In this document: one piece after another, positions 1-8,339 of the stretch
How positions within the stretch are numbered: position 1 is the stretch's first letter
Layout of the letters: each line of letters begins with the position of its first letter
Assembly: GCA_004558305.1 (NCBI GenBank)
Contig: SFDG01000035.1
Location: 1 to 39,179 of the forward strand
Origin: Phocaeicola plebeius
GTDB lineage: Bacteria > Bacteroidota > Bacteroidia > Bacteroidales > Bacteroidaceae
Length of the DNA: 39,179 nt
Direction: 5' to 3'
Notes under the pieces: model-generated
What the model was told of the DNA's origin: nothing
Databases searched by the model: none
The model's input: the letters and a program-made list of their open reading frames with translations, nothing else
Translations under genes and position numbers: made by a program

Positions 1-27
1 ACAACTTGAGTTAGAACAATTTGAGTT

Positions 28-47
28 TTTTAATTTATAAATTAAAA
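28..47. repeat. 20-bp AT palindrome in leader of first lipoprotein gene
   Basis: Positions 28-47 form a perfect 20-bp palindrome of A and T only, ending 10 bases before the ATG at 58. The leader has no Shine-Dalgarno sequence, which is usual for well-expressed Bacteroidales genes. The palindrome could form a weak hairpin or simply reflect AT richness. The promoter must lie left of the window. Confidence 0.5.
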
Positions 48-57
48 TTTTTTTATC

Positions 58-2805
58 ATGAGAAAAAAGTATTTAAGTGCACTTCTGTTCGGAGCGTTGG
101 TAATGGCTTCGACAGCAACCTTCACTTCCTGTAAGGACTACGATGATGACATCGAGAATCTGCAGGGACAAATCAATACTGTTGTAAGTGACCTGGCTTC
201 TTTGAAGTCACAGATTGCAACCCAGTATGTACAGAGCGTTACATTTAACGAACAGACTGGCGAACTGGTTGTAACGACCATGGCAAGCGGATCTTCCAGC
301 AGCAAGACCTATACGGTTAAGACTTCAGCAGGTACCGGCGAAGTGGCTGACATTAAGGTAGAAATCAAGGGGCAGGATCTCGTTGTCAACGACAAGGTAA
401 TCGGTAAGGTAGGTGACACCGTGACTGTCAATGACAACGGCGAGCTGACCATCAATGGCATTGCTACAGGAATCAAAGTAGGCAAGTATGCCATCCTCAC
501 AGACCAGTCACAGGGCACTGTGACCATCCAGATTCCTAACGCAAAGGGAGAAATGGAAACCGTTACATTGCTGACTTCTGCAGCGGCCTTGACTTCTGTA
601 CAGATTCAAGACTTCTGGGCCACGATTCAGGGGGCAGACGATTCTGGAACAAATGCTAAGATCCGCTATGGTCTGTCCGGAACAAATGTGAACTGGGCAG
701 GTCCCAAGGGCAATGTAACCCGCAACCAACTGCTGGTAGGTCAGATTTCGACTTTTGACGTGCAAGTGACTCCCGCAGACTATGATCTGGGTGCACAGAC
801 CCTGACACTCCAGAACTCTCTGGGAAAGACCATCAATGTCAATGTAACGGCAACTCCTAACAACATGCTGCTTACTCGCGCTGCTTCCAAGAGTGGCAGC
901 TGGACATTGAGCTTCGAAATGAATGACAAGGTAACAGTGGATAACATTGCAAATGTTTTCGGTGGAGATGATGTTCTTTACAGCCTTTGCGTCAATGGCA
1001 AGCCGTTCACTACTTTCGATATTTTGGGTGAAGTGCACGATAACCGAGAGACAAATGCAGTACTCAATACAGCGAATCTGGTAAACAACTTGAAATATGT
1101 ATCCGGAGGAACTTGGAAGAATGTTACAGCAGCCGGTCTTCCTTTGGGCACAACCACTGACCTGACAGCAGTGTTTGCTACTGCTGAGAATATTAACCTG
1201 ATGTATGACTCCTACATCACCTTTGAAGGTACGGAAGCAGAAAAAGCACAGGCATACGGCATCACAGCCAATGGCATGTCGATTACTACCGACAGCAAGG
1301 CTGCCGGCGTAACCATCACTGCTACTGTCCACACACTGAGTGTAACAGGCAATACAGCCACTTCTACAGTAACATTCAAAGTGGCTAACAGCGGTGCCGC
1401 TGCACAGACAATTGCTACCACTACATACACATTGGCTCCTGCACGCACTGTCGCAGAATTGCTGAAGCCCATTGTCATCGACTTGGGTGATGTATTCACC
1501 AAGATGGATGTAGCGACCCTTGAAAAGGTGAAGAAAGCCGGCCAGTTGAGCCTGAGCGGATTTGGCGGCAATTTCCTGGTGGGCAATCCCGGAGCCTTGA
1601 CATCCTCTGGTGTTATGGGAACGAAGGTGTCCTTCCTGAAAGCCGACAACACGGCGTGGAGCAGTGGCAACTTCATTAGCGCTACTACTGATTTGGCAGA
1701 TGGCCTTTTGTCATTGAAATACATCAAGCTGGATCCGACGGCTATCAAACTGAACAAGAATGCCAAGCCGGGTACGTACAATCTGACATTGGCCGCAGTG
1801 GATGAAGCGCAGGCAGACCCCACCAATCCTATCAACCAGATTCTGAAGGTGACTATCCCTGTAGAAATCAAGGTTCCTGCCTTCACGGATATGTTTGCCA
1901 AGAACTACGAGACCGCTAACTTCGAAGCGCATATCACTCCGACGACAGTTGGTGGAGTTACAGCTTGGTCGGGTACCAATCCGGGTGCCAATGCAGGTCT
2001 GACTCTGTCTACAGGCTTCAAGATTGCAGGTACCACCTACAACCCTGATGCATCGAAACTGGCCTTCGCGTTCGAAACCTTCAAGGACGGCAAGTATCCT
2101 GTAACCAATCTGGATATGGCCTACAATGGAGTAGCGCATAACGCTATCGATGGTACGCAGACAGTAGCTCTCTTGGACAAGAATCTGTTCTTCAACGAAA
2201 CACGCAATGGCCTGGTTGCTGATACAGACATCAAGAACATGATTGCTTACTACAGTGTACTGGATATTGTACGGACTTCTGATGTTGCAGCATCTTGTAC
2301 TGCGGATGAGCTGAAAATCTTGAAGGAGAACTTTACCGTAACGTCCGACAAGTACACCACTACCGTGAAGTCTGCCCTGGATGGCATCAAGTTGGTTTAC
2401 TATGTTGACGATGTGGCCATGGATCTCAGTTCTTACGAAGTAACGCTGCAGACCAATGAAACCATCAAGCCGTATGCCAACAAGACAGGTCTTGCCCTTG
2501 TACTTGGCAATGACAAAGTTCCGGTAGGATGGTCTCAAAAAGATTCAGCCACATTGCCTGGCTATGGTTATGACAATGCATTGGCTGGCTACTATAACAT
2601 TGTGGAAAGCGGCATGAGTACCACCAAGAATGTCATGAGTACCATTAAAACATCCAAGGGTAATGCATCATGGACTTCGGTAAGTGCTACCCAATCTGCC
2701 TACAAGGTAACTGGATTGCTGAGCGGTGAAACAGCCACTGTTACAATCACCCTGACTGATGCTTCCGGTATTCAATACCCGATGACTCTGCGCGTGAAGA
2801 AGTAA
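58..2805 (+). CDS. Large surface lipoprotein with coiled-coil N-terminus (DUF4988/PL29-N-like)
   Basis: The 915-residue protein starts with a lipoprotein signal peptide ending in TSC at about residue 25. The next residues are KDYDDD, an acidic stretch like the Bacteroidota lipoprotein export signal that sends lipoproteins to the cell surface. A short predicted coiled coil follows (IENLQGQINTVVSDLASLKSQI), the arrangement seen in proteins annotated as DUF4988 or PL29 N-terminal-domain proteins. The remaining ~800 residues are Thr/Ser/Asn/Gly-rich and beta-strand-like, resembling repeated Ig-like or adhesin modules. No catalytic motif is visible. Codon choice is of the highly expressed type and a strong terminator follows, so it may be an abundant surface protein. 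The S-layer or adhesin role is inference. Confidence 0.75.
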   Translation: MRKKYLSALLFGALVMASTATFTSCKDYDDDIENLQGQINTVVSDLASLKSQIATQYVQSVTFNEQTGELVVTTMASGSSSSKTYTVKTSAGTGEVADIKVEIKGQDLVVNDKVIGKVGDTVTVNDNGELTINGIATGIKVGKYAILTDQSQGTVTIQIPNAKGEMETVTLLTSAAALTSVQIQDFWATIQGADDSGTNAKIRYGLSGTNVNWAGPKGNVTRNQLLVGQISTFDVQVTPADYDLGAQTLTLQNSLGKTINVNVTATPNNMLLTRAASKSGSWTLSFEMNDKVTVDNIANVFGGDDVLYSLCVNGKPFTTFDILGEVHDNRETNAVLNTANLVNNLKYVSGGTWKNVTAAGLPLGTTTDLTAVFATAENINLMYDSYITFEGTEAEKAQAYGITANGMSITTDSKAAGVTITATVHTLSVTGNTATSTVTFKVANSGAAAQTIATTTYTLAPARTVAELLKPIVIDLGDVFTKMDVATLEKVKKAGQLSLSGFGGNFLVGNPGALTSSGVMGTKVSFLKADNTAWSSGNFISATTDLADGLLSLKYIKLDPTAIKLNKNAKPGTYNLTLAAVDEAQADPTNPINQILKVTIPVEIKVPAFTDMFAKNYETANFEAHITPTTVGGVTAWSGTNPGANAGLTLSTGFKIAGTTYNPDASKLAFAFETFKDGKYPVTNLDMAYNGVAHNAIDGTQTVALLDKNLFFNETRNGLVADTDIKNMIAYYSVLDIVRTSDVAASCTADELKILKENFTVTSDKYTTTVKSALDGIKLVYYVDDVAMDLSSYEVTLQTNETIKPYANKTGLALVLGNDKVPVGWSQKDSATLPGYGYDNALAGYYNIVESGMSTTKNVMSTIKTSKGNASWTSVSATQSAYKVTGLLSGETATVTITLTDASGIQYPMTLRVKK

Positions 2806-2828
2806 TTGTCACCCATAACTCTACTGAT

Positions 2829-2863
2829 AAAAGGCGGCTTCTGCAAAAGGAGTCGCCTTTTTT
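2829..2863 (+). terminator. Rho-independent terminator after the surface lipoprotein
   Basis: An 11-bp stem (2829-2839 with 2851-2861, one G-U pair) with an 11-base loop runs into a T tract. It lies 24 bases past the stop of the lipoprotein gene and would also limit read-through into the small gene at 2878. Confidence 0.85.
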
Positions 2864-2877
2864 AAGCTAAAAACAGA

Positions 2878-3108
2878 ATGAATAAACTTGAGACATATAA
2901 AGGCCTGTCCTCCCAGGCCCTGGACGTATTGAAGGACAGAGGACAGACAGAAGTGACCAAGCACGACATCCTGCTGGCCATGCAGGAACTGGACGCTACA
3001 GTGAAGGATGGAGAAGCAGTAGGCCTTGCCATTTACGAACTGGAGCAGACCGGCCAAATGACTCTGCACCATAAGCGGGGCAACGCAAACGTATATCGGA
3101 TAGACTAG
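2878..3108 (+). CDS. Small hypothetical protein, possible winged helix
   Basis: This 76-residue protein lies between two terminators. It has no signal peptide or membrane segment. Residues ~28-40 (KHDILLAMQEL) and ~46-60 (AVGLAIYELEQTG) read as two amphipathic helices. They are followed by a beta-hairpin-like end (MTLHHKRGNANVYRI), an order typical of small winged-helix domains. I do not recognise a family and the DNA-binding idea is inference from predicted secondary structure. Being the only gene between two strong terminators suggests its own promoter or partial read-through from upstream. Confidence 0.65.
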   Translation: MNKLETYKGLSSQALDVLKDRGQTEVTKHDILLAMQELDATVKDGEAVGLAIYELEQTGQMTLHHKRGNANVYRID

Positions 3109-3121
3109 ATCATCCTTAAAC

Positions 3122-3167
3122 AGACAGGAGGCAGACACTTATCGTAAGTGTTTACCTCCTGTCTTTT
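3122..3167 (+). terminator. Rho-independent terminator after the 76-aa gene
   Basis: A 10-bp perfect stem (3122-3131 with 3155-3164) is capped by an inner hairpin (ACACTTA with TAAGTGT) and followed by a run of T. It starts 13 bases after the stop codon. Confidence 0.85.
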
Positions 3168-3207
3168 CTCATTCAGTCCATCACATGGGAAATAGGATGA
3201 CACCTAA

Positions 3208-3273
3208 AGGAACGGGTAGATAGAGCCACAGGAACGGGTTCTTCTGGCGATAGGAACAAGTCCCTTTTCGGGA
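3208..3273. repeat. Three imperfect 22-bp direct repeats beginning AGGAAC
   Basis: AGGAACGGGT at 3208, AGGAACGGGT at 3230 and AGGAACAAGT at 3252 begin at exactly 22-bp intervals; the rest of each unit is not conserved. The repeats lie in the 166-bp spacer between the 3122-3167 terminator and the 3' end of the ABC transporter gene. No other gene is seen in this spacer. Confidence 0.6.
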
Positions 3274-3333
3274 AAGGTATAAGGCATATAAAAGAATGAA
3301 CAAGCGGAGCGAAGGACAGACACAACTGTCCGC

Positions 3334-5166
3334 CTACAAAGCCTGCATATCGTTCAGCCGCTTGTAGTACCCGTCGCGTTGCAGCAACTCCTCGTGCTTG
3401 CCGCTCTCCACGATACGGCCCTCGTGGAGCACGTAGATGCAGTCGGCATGCTTGATGGTCGACAGACGGTGGGCAATGGCGATGGTGGTGCGCGTCTTCA
3501 TGAGCCGCTCCAAGGCCTCCTGCACCAGGCGTTCGCTCTCCGTGTCGAGGGCAGAAGTCGCCTCGTCCAGAATCAGGATGGCCGGGTTCTTCAGGATGGC
3601 ACGGGCGATGGAGATGCGTTGGCGCTGGCCGCCCGAGAGACGGCAGCCACGGTCGCCGATGTTCGTGTCGTACCCCTGTTCGCTCTCCATGATGAAATCG
3701 TGCGCATTGGCCACCTTGGCCGCTGCCACCACCTGCTCCATCGTGGCATTCTCCACCCCGAAGGTAATGTTATTGAAAAACGTGTCGTTGAACAGGATAG
3801 CCTCTTGGTTCACGTTCCCGATCAGGCTGCGCAGGTCGTGAATCTTGAAGTCCTTCACATTCGTCCCGTCGAGCAGCAGCTCGCCGCCGCACACATCGTG
3901 GAAGCGGGGCACCAGGTCTACCAGCGTGGACTTGCCCGACCCCGACTGCCCCACCAAGGCAATGGTCTCTCCCTTGCGGATGCGCAGGTTCACGTCGTGA
4001 ATCACCTCGTGCGTGCCGTAGCTGAACGACACATGGCGGAACTCCAGTCCCTCCTTCATCTCCGACACATGACGGGCATCCGGCTGTTCGACAATGGGAT
4101 TCCGCGCCTTCAGGATTTTGTCGACCCGCTCCATCGAAGCCAGGCCCTTGGGGATGTTGTAGCTGGCCTTCGAGAAATCCTTCAGCGGATTGATGATGCT
4201 GTAGAGGATGACCATATAGAAAATGAACGTGGACGCATCGATGGGAGAATTGTCGCTCAGAATCAGCGTGCCGCCGAACCAGAGCACCAGTACGATGAGC
4301 AGGGTGCCGAGGAACTCGCTCATGGGGTGCGCCAGCGCCTGCCGCATCGCCACGCGGTTGGTCGCATCGCGAAACTCGTTGCTGCACTTCACGAAGCGAC
4401 GGATCATCTTCTCCTCGGCAATGAACGCCTTGATGATACGCATCCCGCCGAGGGTTTCCTCCAGCTGCGACATCGTCTCGCTCCATTTGCCCTGTGCCTC
4501 CAGCGACTGGCGCTTCAGCTTGCGTCCCACACGCCCCATGACCCATCCCATGCCGGGCAGGACGATGATGGTGAAGAGGGTCAGCTGCCAGCTGGTAATG
4601 ATCAGCGTGGAGAAATAGGAAACGATGAGGATGGGGTTCTTCAGCAGCATGTCGAGCGAACTGGTGACGGAGTTCTCGATCTCGCTGACATCGCCGCTCA
4701 TACGGGCAATGATGTCGCCCTTCCGCTCCTCGGAGAGGAAGCTCAGCGGCAGGGCCATCACCTTGGTATAGACCTGCACACGGATGTCGCGGACCACGCC
4801 GGTGCGCAAGGGCACCATGATGGCCGACGAACCGAAGTAGCAGGCCGTCTTCAACAAGGTCATGCCGGCCAAGAACAGTCCCAGCCACAGCAAAGTGGTG
4901 GCCGGCCCAAAGCGCTCGATGAGCTGCGACACGTAGTAGTAGGCATTGTTGACCAGCACCTCCTTCGTATCGCCGCTGCCCCATTCCATGAACTGATAGA
5001 CCTGATTGGCACTGCCCGTCTTGAACAGGATGTTCAGGATGGGAATCAGCAGGGAGAAGGAAAAGACATTGAAAACGGCCGAGAGGATGTTGAGCAACAC
5101 CGCTCCGACAAGGTAACGCTGGTAGGGCGAGACGAACCGCCGCATCATGTGGAAAAACTCTTTCAT
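3334..5166 (-). CDS. ABC exporter, fused permease and ATPase (MsbA-like)
   Basis: This is a 610-residue half-transporter of the type that dimerises in the inner membrane. Residues ~15-330 hold about six membrane segments (type IV exporter fold). The nucleotide-binding domain has Walker A GQSGSGKST (~residue 403), Q-loop NQEAILF, signature LSGGQRQR (~509), Walker B ILILDEATSALD (~527) and H-loop AHRLST (~565), so it should be catalytically complete. Length and layout match MsbA, the lipid A flippase. The divergent neighbour at 5280 is an LpxL-like acyltransferase, which supports a role in lipid A/LPS export. Family membership is certain; the substrate is inferred. It starts at 5166 with a minus-strand TATCTTTG element at 5189-5196. 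Confidence 0.9.
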   Translation of the reverse strand: MKEFFHMMRRFVSPYQRYLVGAVLLNILSAVFNVFSFSLLIPILNILFKTGSANQVYQFMEWGSGDTKEVLVNNAYYYVSQLIERFGPATTLLWLGLFLAGMTLLKTACYFGSSAIMVPLRTGVVRDIRVQVYTKVMALPLSFLSEERKGDIIARMSGDVSEIENSVTSSLDMLLKNPILIVSYFSTLIITSWQLTLFTIIVLPGMGWVMGRVGRKLKRQSLEAQGKWSETMSQLEETLGGMRIIKAFIAEEKMIRRFVKCSNEFRDATNRVAMRQALAHPMSEFLGTLLIVLVLWFGGTLILSDNSPIDASTFIFYMVILYSIINPLKDFSKASYNIPKGLASMERVDKILKARNPIVEQPDARHVSEMKEGLEFRHVSFSYGTHEVIHDVNLRIRKGETIALVGQSGSGKSTLVDLVPRFHDVCGGELLLDGTNVKDFKIHDLRSLIGNVNQEAILFNDTFFNNITFGVENATMEQVVAAAKVANAHDFIMESEQGYDTNIGDRGCRLSGGQRQRISIARAILKNPAILILDEATSALDTESERLVQEALERLMKTRTTIAIAHRLSTIKHADCIYVLHEGRIVESGKHEELLQRDGYYKRLNDMQAL

Positions 5167-5188
5167 CGGGATTTTACGTTTTAGAATG

Positions 5189-5196
5189 CAAAGATA
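5189..5196 (-). promoter_or_regulatory. Bacteroidales -7 element for the ABC exporter
   Basis: The minus strand reads TATCTTTG, an exact match to TAnnTTTG, 23 bases upstream of the ABC exporter start. No good TTTG -33 element is visible at the usual spacing. Confidence 0.55.
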
Positions 5197-5249
5197 ACGC
5201 TTCTTCTCGTTTTCTTGGACATAAAGGCCGTATTTTCACAGATATTTCC

Positions 5250-5257
5250 TACATTTG
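5250..5257 (+). promoter_or_regulatory. Bacteroidales -7 element for the acyltransferase operon
   Basis: TACATTTG matches TAnnTTTG and lies 22 bases before the ATG at 5280. It is back to back with the minus-strand element at 5189-5196. A convincing -33 element is not seen. Confidence 0.6.
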
Positions 5258-5279
5258 CAGGATGACAGACAAATAACGA

Positions 5280-6206
5280 ATGCCTATGAAACTGATTTAC
5301 TATAGTGTCTTCTTCCTCTGGTACCTGCTCTCGCTGCTGCCGTTGCGGATGCTGTATGTCGTGTCCGACTTGCTGTTCTATCCCTTCTATTATATAATAA
5401 GGTATAGGCGACGCATCGTGCGGAGGAACCTGGAGACCTCGTTCCCCGAGCGGACGGCGGAGGAAATCCGGCAGATTGAACGGGAATTCTACCATTTCTT
5501 CGGCGACTACGTGATGGAGACGCTCAAGCTGTTCTCCATGTCGAAGCGGCAGATGCGCCGGCGGATGACCTTCGAGGGAGTGAAAACACTGAGCGACGAC
5601 CTGAAGAAGGCGGGGAAAAAGACGTGTTTCGTCTACCTGGGGCACTACTGCAACTGGGAGTATGTGGCCTCGATGGCCGACTGGGTACCCGAAATCCGCT
5701 GCGCACAGATCTACCATCCCCTCTATAATGTGGCGTTTGACCGCCTCTTCCTGCGACTGCGCAGCCAGTTCGGCGGCGAATGTATCCCCATGAAGGAAAC
5801 CCTGCGGCGCCTGCTGGCCCTGAGCCGGGAGGAAGGTATCACGATGGTGGGCTTCATTGCCGACCAGGCACCGAAATGGGAGGCGATGGACCACTGGACC
5901 ACCTTCCTGCACCACGACACCTCGTTCTTCATGGGACTGGAGCGGATTGCCCGCAAGCTGGACGCTGCGGTCTACTACCTCGACATCCGACGGACCCGGC
6001 GCGGCTACTACCATGCCGAACTGAAGCCGGTGACCCTCTCGCCGCGCGACTGGCCGGAAGGGGCACTGACCGATGAATATGCCCGGCTGCTGGAAGCCCA
6101 GATCAGGCAGGAACCGGCCTACTGGCTGTGGAGCCACAACCGCTGGAAGCGCACGAAAGAGGAATGGGAACAACGAAGGAAACAACCTAAAGAAACTGCT
6201 GTATGA
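5280..6206 (+). CDS. Lysophospholipid/lipid A acyltransferase (LpxL/HtrB family)
   Basis: The 308-residue protein starts with a hydrophobic anchor (residues ~4-35), followed by basic segments and the acyltransferase HX4E motif. H122 and E127 lie in GHYCNWEY, the active site of LpxL/LpxM-type enzymes that add secondary acyl chains to lipid A from acyl-ACP. A second block, GFIADQAPKW with downstream WTTF and F-M-G, matches the family's substrate pocket. Length is normal. A second ATG at 5286 is an alternative start. The stop overlaps the next start as ATGA (6203-6206), indicating translational coupling to the GT39 gene. It is divergent from an MsbA-like exporter. The exact acyl acceptor is inferred, since ornithine or other lipid acyltransferases share the fold. 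Confidence 0.85.
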   Translation: MPMKLIYYSVFFLWYLLSLLPLRMLYVVSDLLFYPFYYIIRYRRRIVRRNLETSFPERTAEEIRQIEREFYHFFGDYVMETLKLFSMSKRQMRRRMTFEGVKTLSDDLKKAGKKTCFVYLGHYCNWEYVASMADWVPEIRCAQIYHPLYNVAFDRLFLRLRSQFGGECIPMKETLRRLLALSREEGITMVGFIADQAPKWEAMDHWTTFLHHDTSFFMGLERIARKLDAAVYYLDIRRTRRGYYHAELKPVTLSPRDWPEGALTDEYARLLEAQIRQEPAYWLWSHNRWKRTKEEWEQRRKQPKETAV

Positions 6207-7936
6207 GCCGAAAAGACACGTTTATCTGGATACTGGCTGCGGCCTGTCTGCTCTCGCTCTTCCTGTTTATGGGCGAGACCCACTTCAATACCCGGGGAGA
6301 ACCGCGCGAAGCGGTCGTGGCCCTGTCGATGCTGAAAGACGGCAACTGGATTCTGCCGGTGAACAACGGCATCGACCTGGCGTACAAGCCCCCCTTGTAC
6401 CACTGGCTGATTGCCGTCGTCTCGACCCTGACGGGAGAGGTGACGGAATATACCTCCCGTATGCCGTCGGCACTGGCACTGACTTTCCTGATTCTGGCCG
6501 GCTTCAGCTTCTATTCCCGCCGGCGGGACAGCGAAACGGCCTTCCTGATGGGACTGCTCACACTGACCAACTTCGAGGTGCACCGAGCCGGCGTGAACTG
6601 CCGGGTGGACATGCTGCTGGCGGCTCTGATGGTACTGGCCCTCTATGCCTTCTACCGCTGGGGAGAGCGCGGGCTGAAAGGAGTGCCGTGGGGAGCCGTC
6701 CTGTGCCTGAGCGGTGCCTTCCTGACCAAAGGGCCGGTGGGAGCCGTCCTGCCCTGCATCGCCTTCGCCGTTTTCCTGTTGCTGCGAGGCCATCGCTTCT
6801 GGCCGCTGTTTTTCCGGCTGTTCGGTATCGGACTCTTGTCGTGCCTGCTGCCCCTCGTCTGGTACGTGGCCGCCTGGCAGCAAGGAGGTGACCGCTTCCT
6901 ACAGTTAGTGCTGGAAGAGAATGTCTTACGCTTCCTCGGCAAGATGTCGTACGAGTCGCACATTAATCCTTGGCACTACAATGTCCTGACAGTCATCACC
7001 GGCTTCCTGCCCTATACGCTGCTGGTGGTGCTGTCGTTGTCCGTACTGCCCTACCGCCGCTTTTCCGTACGGCCCCGGCAATGGTGGAACCGTCTGTGCG
7101 CCTACCTGCGGCAGATGGACGATACCCGTCTGTTCACGCTGGTCAGCTGTGTCGTCATCTTCGTCTTCTACTGCATCCCCAAGAGCAAGCGCAGCGTGTA
7201 CCTGCTGCCGGTCTATCCGTTTCTGGCCTATTTCCTGGCCGAATACATCCTGTGGCTGGTCCGCCGTCACCGGCGCACCGTCACCCTGTTCGGGGACATC
7301 CTGTGCGGTCTGTCTGTCCTGCTCTTTGCCGCCTTCATCGTTGTCCGGTCGGGCATCCTTCCCGATTCCCTGTTCGGGAGCGGCCGGTCGGCAGCGCAGA
7401 ACGTCGCCTTCCTCCACGCCTTGGAAGAAGCTCCCACCGGCATCGTGCAGCTGGCAGTAGTGGTACTGCCCTTCGTGGCCATCCGCTTCTACCTACGCTA
7501 CCGGAACCAGGAGCCGTCCCGGCTGCTGCCCTATACCCTGGTGGGCATGGTCTTTGCCCTCTTCCTGGCCCTCGACGGCTTCTACCAGCCCACGGTGCTG
7601 AACGTGAAATCAGACTATGGGGTGGCCCGGCAGATCGCCCGTATCGTGCCCCAAGGAAGGGTTTATTCGTACCGTACCGATGTCTACGAAGCCAACCGGA
7701 TGCATCCCTTCACCGTGAACTTCTACTTGGGCGACCGGGTGGTGCCGTTCGATGTGTTCCTGCCGGCGGCGGGCTTTCTCCTGGCGGGCAACGACGACAT
7801 CGACACGTTCCGCCAGGTCTACCCGTCCTACCGCGTAGACGAAGTGGTGGACTTCCATCACAAGAGCGGGGACGACCATAAATGGCTGCATTTCTACCGC
7901 TTTCACGAAGTGAAACCAGCAGGGAAGGAGCCATGA
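6203..7936 (+). CDS. GT39/ArnT-like polyprenyl-phosphate-sugar glycosyltransferase
   Basis: This 577-residue protein has about 10-12 membrane segments and the N-terminal signature of the ArnT/PMT superfamily: a first periplasmic loop with GEPREA (32-37) and then KPPLYHW (62-68). In ArnT the loop reads Asp-Glu-x-Arg-Tyr-Ala. Here the Glu (E33) and Arg (R35) are kept, but Asp is replaced by Gly. Family members transfer a sugar from undecaprenyl phosphate to lipid A or protein on the periplasmic side. Its start overlaps the acyltransferase stop, and its stop overlaps the GtrA-like gene start (ATGA at 7933). The donor-making and flipping neighbours support a lipid-linked donor; the acceptor is unknown. 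Confidence 0.8.
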   Translation: MSRKDTFIWILAAACLLSLFLFMGETHFNTRGEPREAVVALSMLKDGNWILPVNNGIDLAYKPPLYHWLIAVVSTLTGEVTEYTSRMPSALALTFLILAGFSFYSRRRDSETAFLMGLLTLTNFEVHRAGVNCRVDMLLAALMVLALYAFYRWGERGLKGVPWGAVLCLSGAFLTKGPVGAVLPCIAFAVFLLLRGHRFWPLFFRLFGIGLLSCLLPLVWYVAAWQQGGDRFLQLVLEENVLRFLGKMSYESHINPWHYNVLTVITGFLPYTLLVVLSLSVLPYRRFSVRPRQWWNRLCAYLRQMDDTRLFTLVSCVVIFVFYCIPKSKRSVYLLPVYPFLAYFLAEYILWLVRRHRRTVTLFGDILCGLSVLLFAAFIVVRSGILPDSLFGSGRSAAQNVAFLHALEEAPTGIVQLAVVVLPFVAIRFYLRYRNQEPSRLLPYTLVGMVFALFLALDGFYQPTVLNVKSDYGVARQIARIVPQGRVYSYRTDVYEANRMHPFTVNFYLGDRVVPFDVFLPAAGFLLAGNDDIDTFRQVYPSYRVDEVVDFHHKSGDDHKWLHFYRFHEVKPAGKEP

Positions 7937-8307
7937 TGAACCGGACGACCATCGGCGAGGCCATACGCTTCTGCCTGGTAGGTGCCTTTGCCACGGGCCT
8001 GCACTACGGGCTGTATTACCTGCTGCAGGCGGTGATGAATGTGAACCTTGCCTACACACTGGGGTATGTGCTCTCGTTCATCGCCAATTTCTACCTGACG
8101 GCCTACTTTACTTTTGGCACCTCTCCTTCGTGGACGCGGCTGGCGGGTATGGGGGCGGCACACCTCACCAACTACCTGTTGCACATGGCATTGCTCAACC
8201 TGTTTCTGTGGATGGGAGTACCTGCCACACTGGCTCCCTTCCCGGTATTTGCCATTGCCATCCCGGTGAACTTCCTGCTGGTGAGGGGAGTATTCAGAAA
8301 AAAATGA
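7933..8307 (+). CDS. GtrA-like small membrane flippase
   Basis: This 124-residue protein has four hydrophobic segments and GtrA/DPMS3 family features: an N-terminal RFCLVGAFATGLHYG segment, YVLSFIANFYL, and a final segment ending in the basic VRGVFRKK. GtrA proteins are thought to flip, or help present, undecaprenyl-phosphate-linked sugar across the inner membrane. I place the start at 7933 because ATG overlaps the previous stop (ATGA) and an AAGGAG sequence sits three bases upstream (7925-7930). The in-frame ATG at 7882 would run into the preceding gene and add a charged, non-family extension. The next gene is a GtrB-like synthase. Confidence 0.8.
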   Translation: MMNRTTIGEAIRFCLVGAFATGLHYGLYYLLQAVMNVNLAYTLGYVLSFIANFYLTAYFTFGTSPSWTRLAGMGAAHLTNYLLHMALLNLFLWMGVPATLAPFPVFAIAIPVNFLLVRGVFRKK

Positions 8308-8339
8308 AGAATGAGGAATAACTTTAAATAGATTGTAAG

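Noticed and set aside
508..2538. Long minus-strand open frames inside the first lipoprotein gene
   Set aside because: They overlap one another and the lipoprotein in antisense, and have no recognisable domain.
3208..3273. CRISPR-like array
   Set aside because: Only three short imperfect units without conserved full-length repeats or distinct spacers, and no cas genes.
3379..5184. A 601-codon plus-strand open frame opposite the ABC exporter
   Set aside because: It is rich in His, Gln, Arg and Gly with no domain, and mirrors the codon bias of the real minus-strand gene, which has all ABC motifs.
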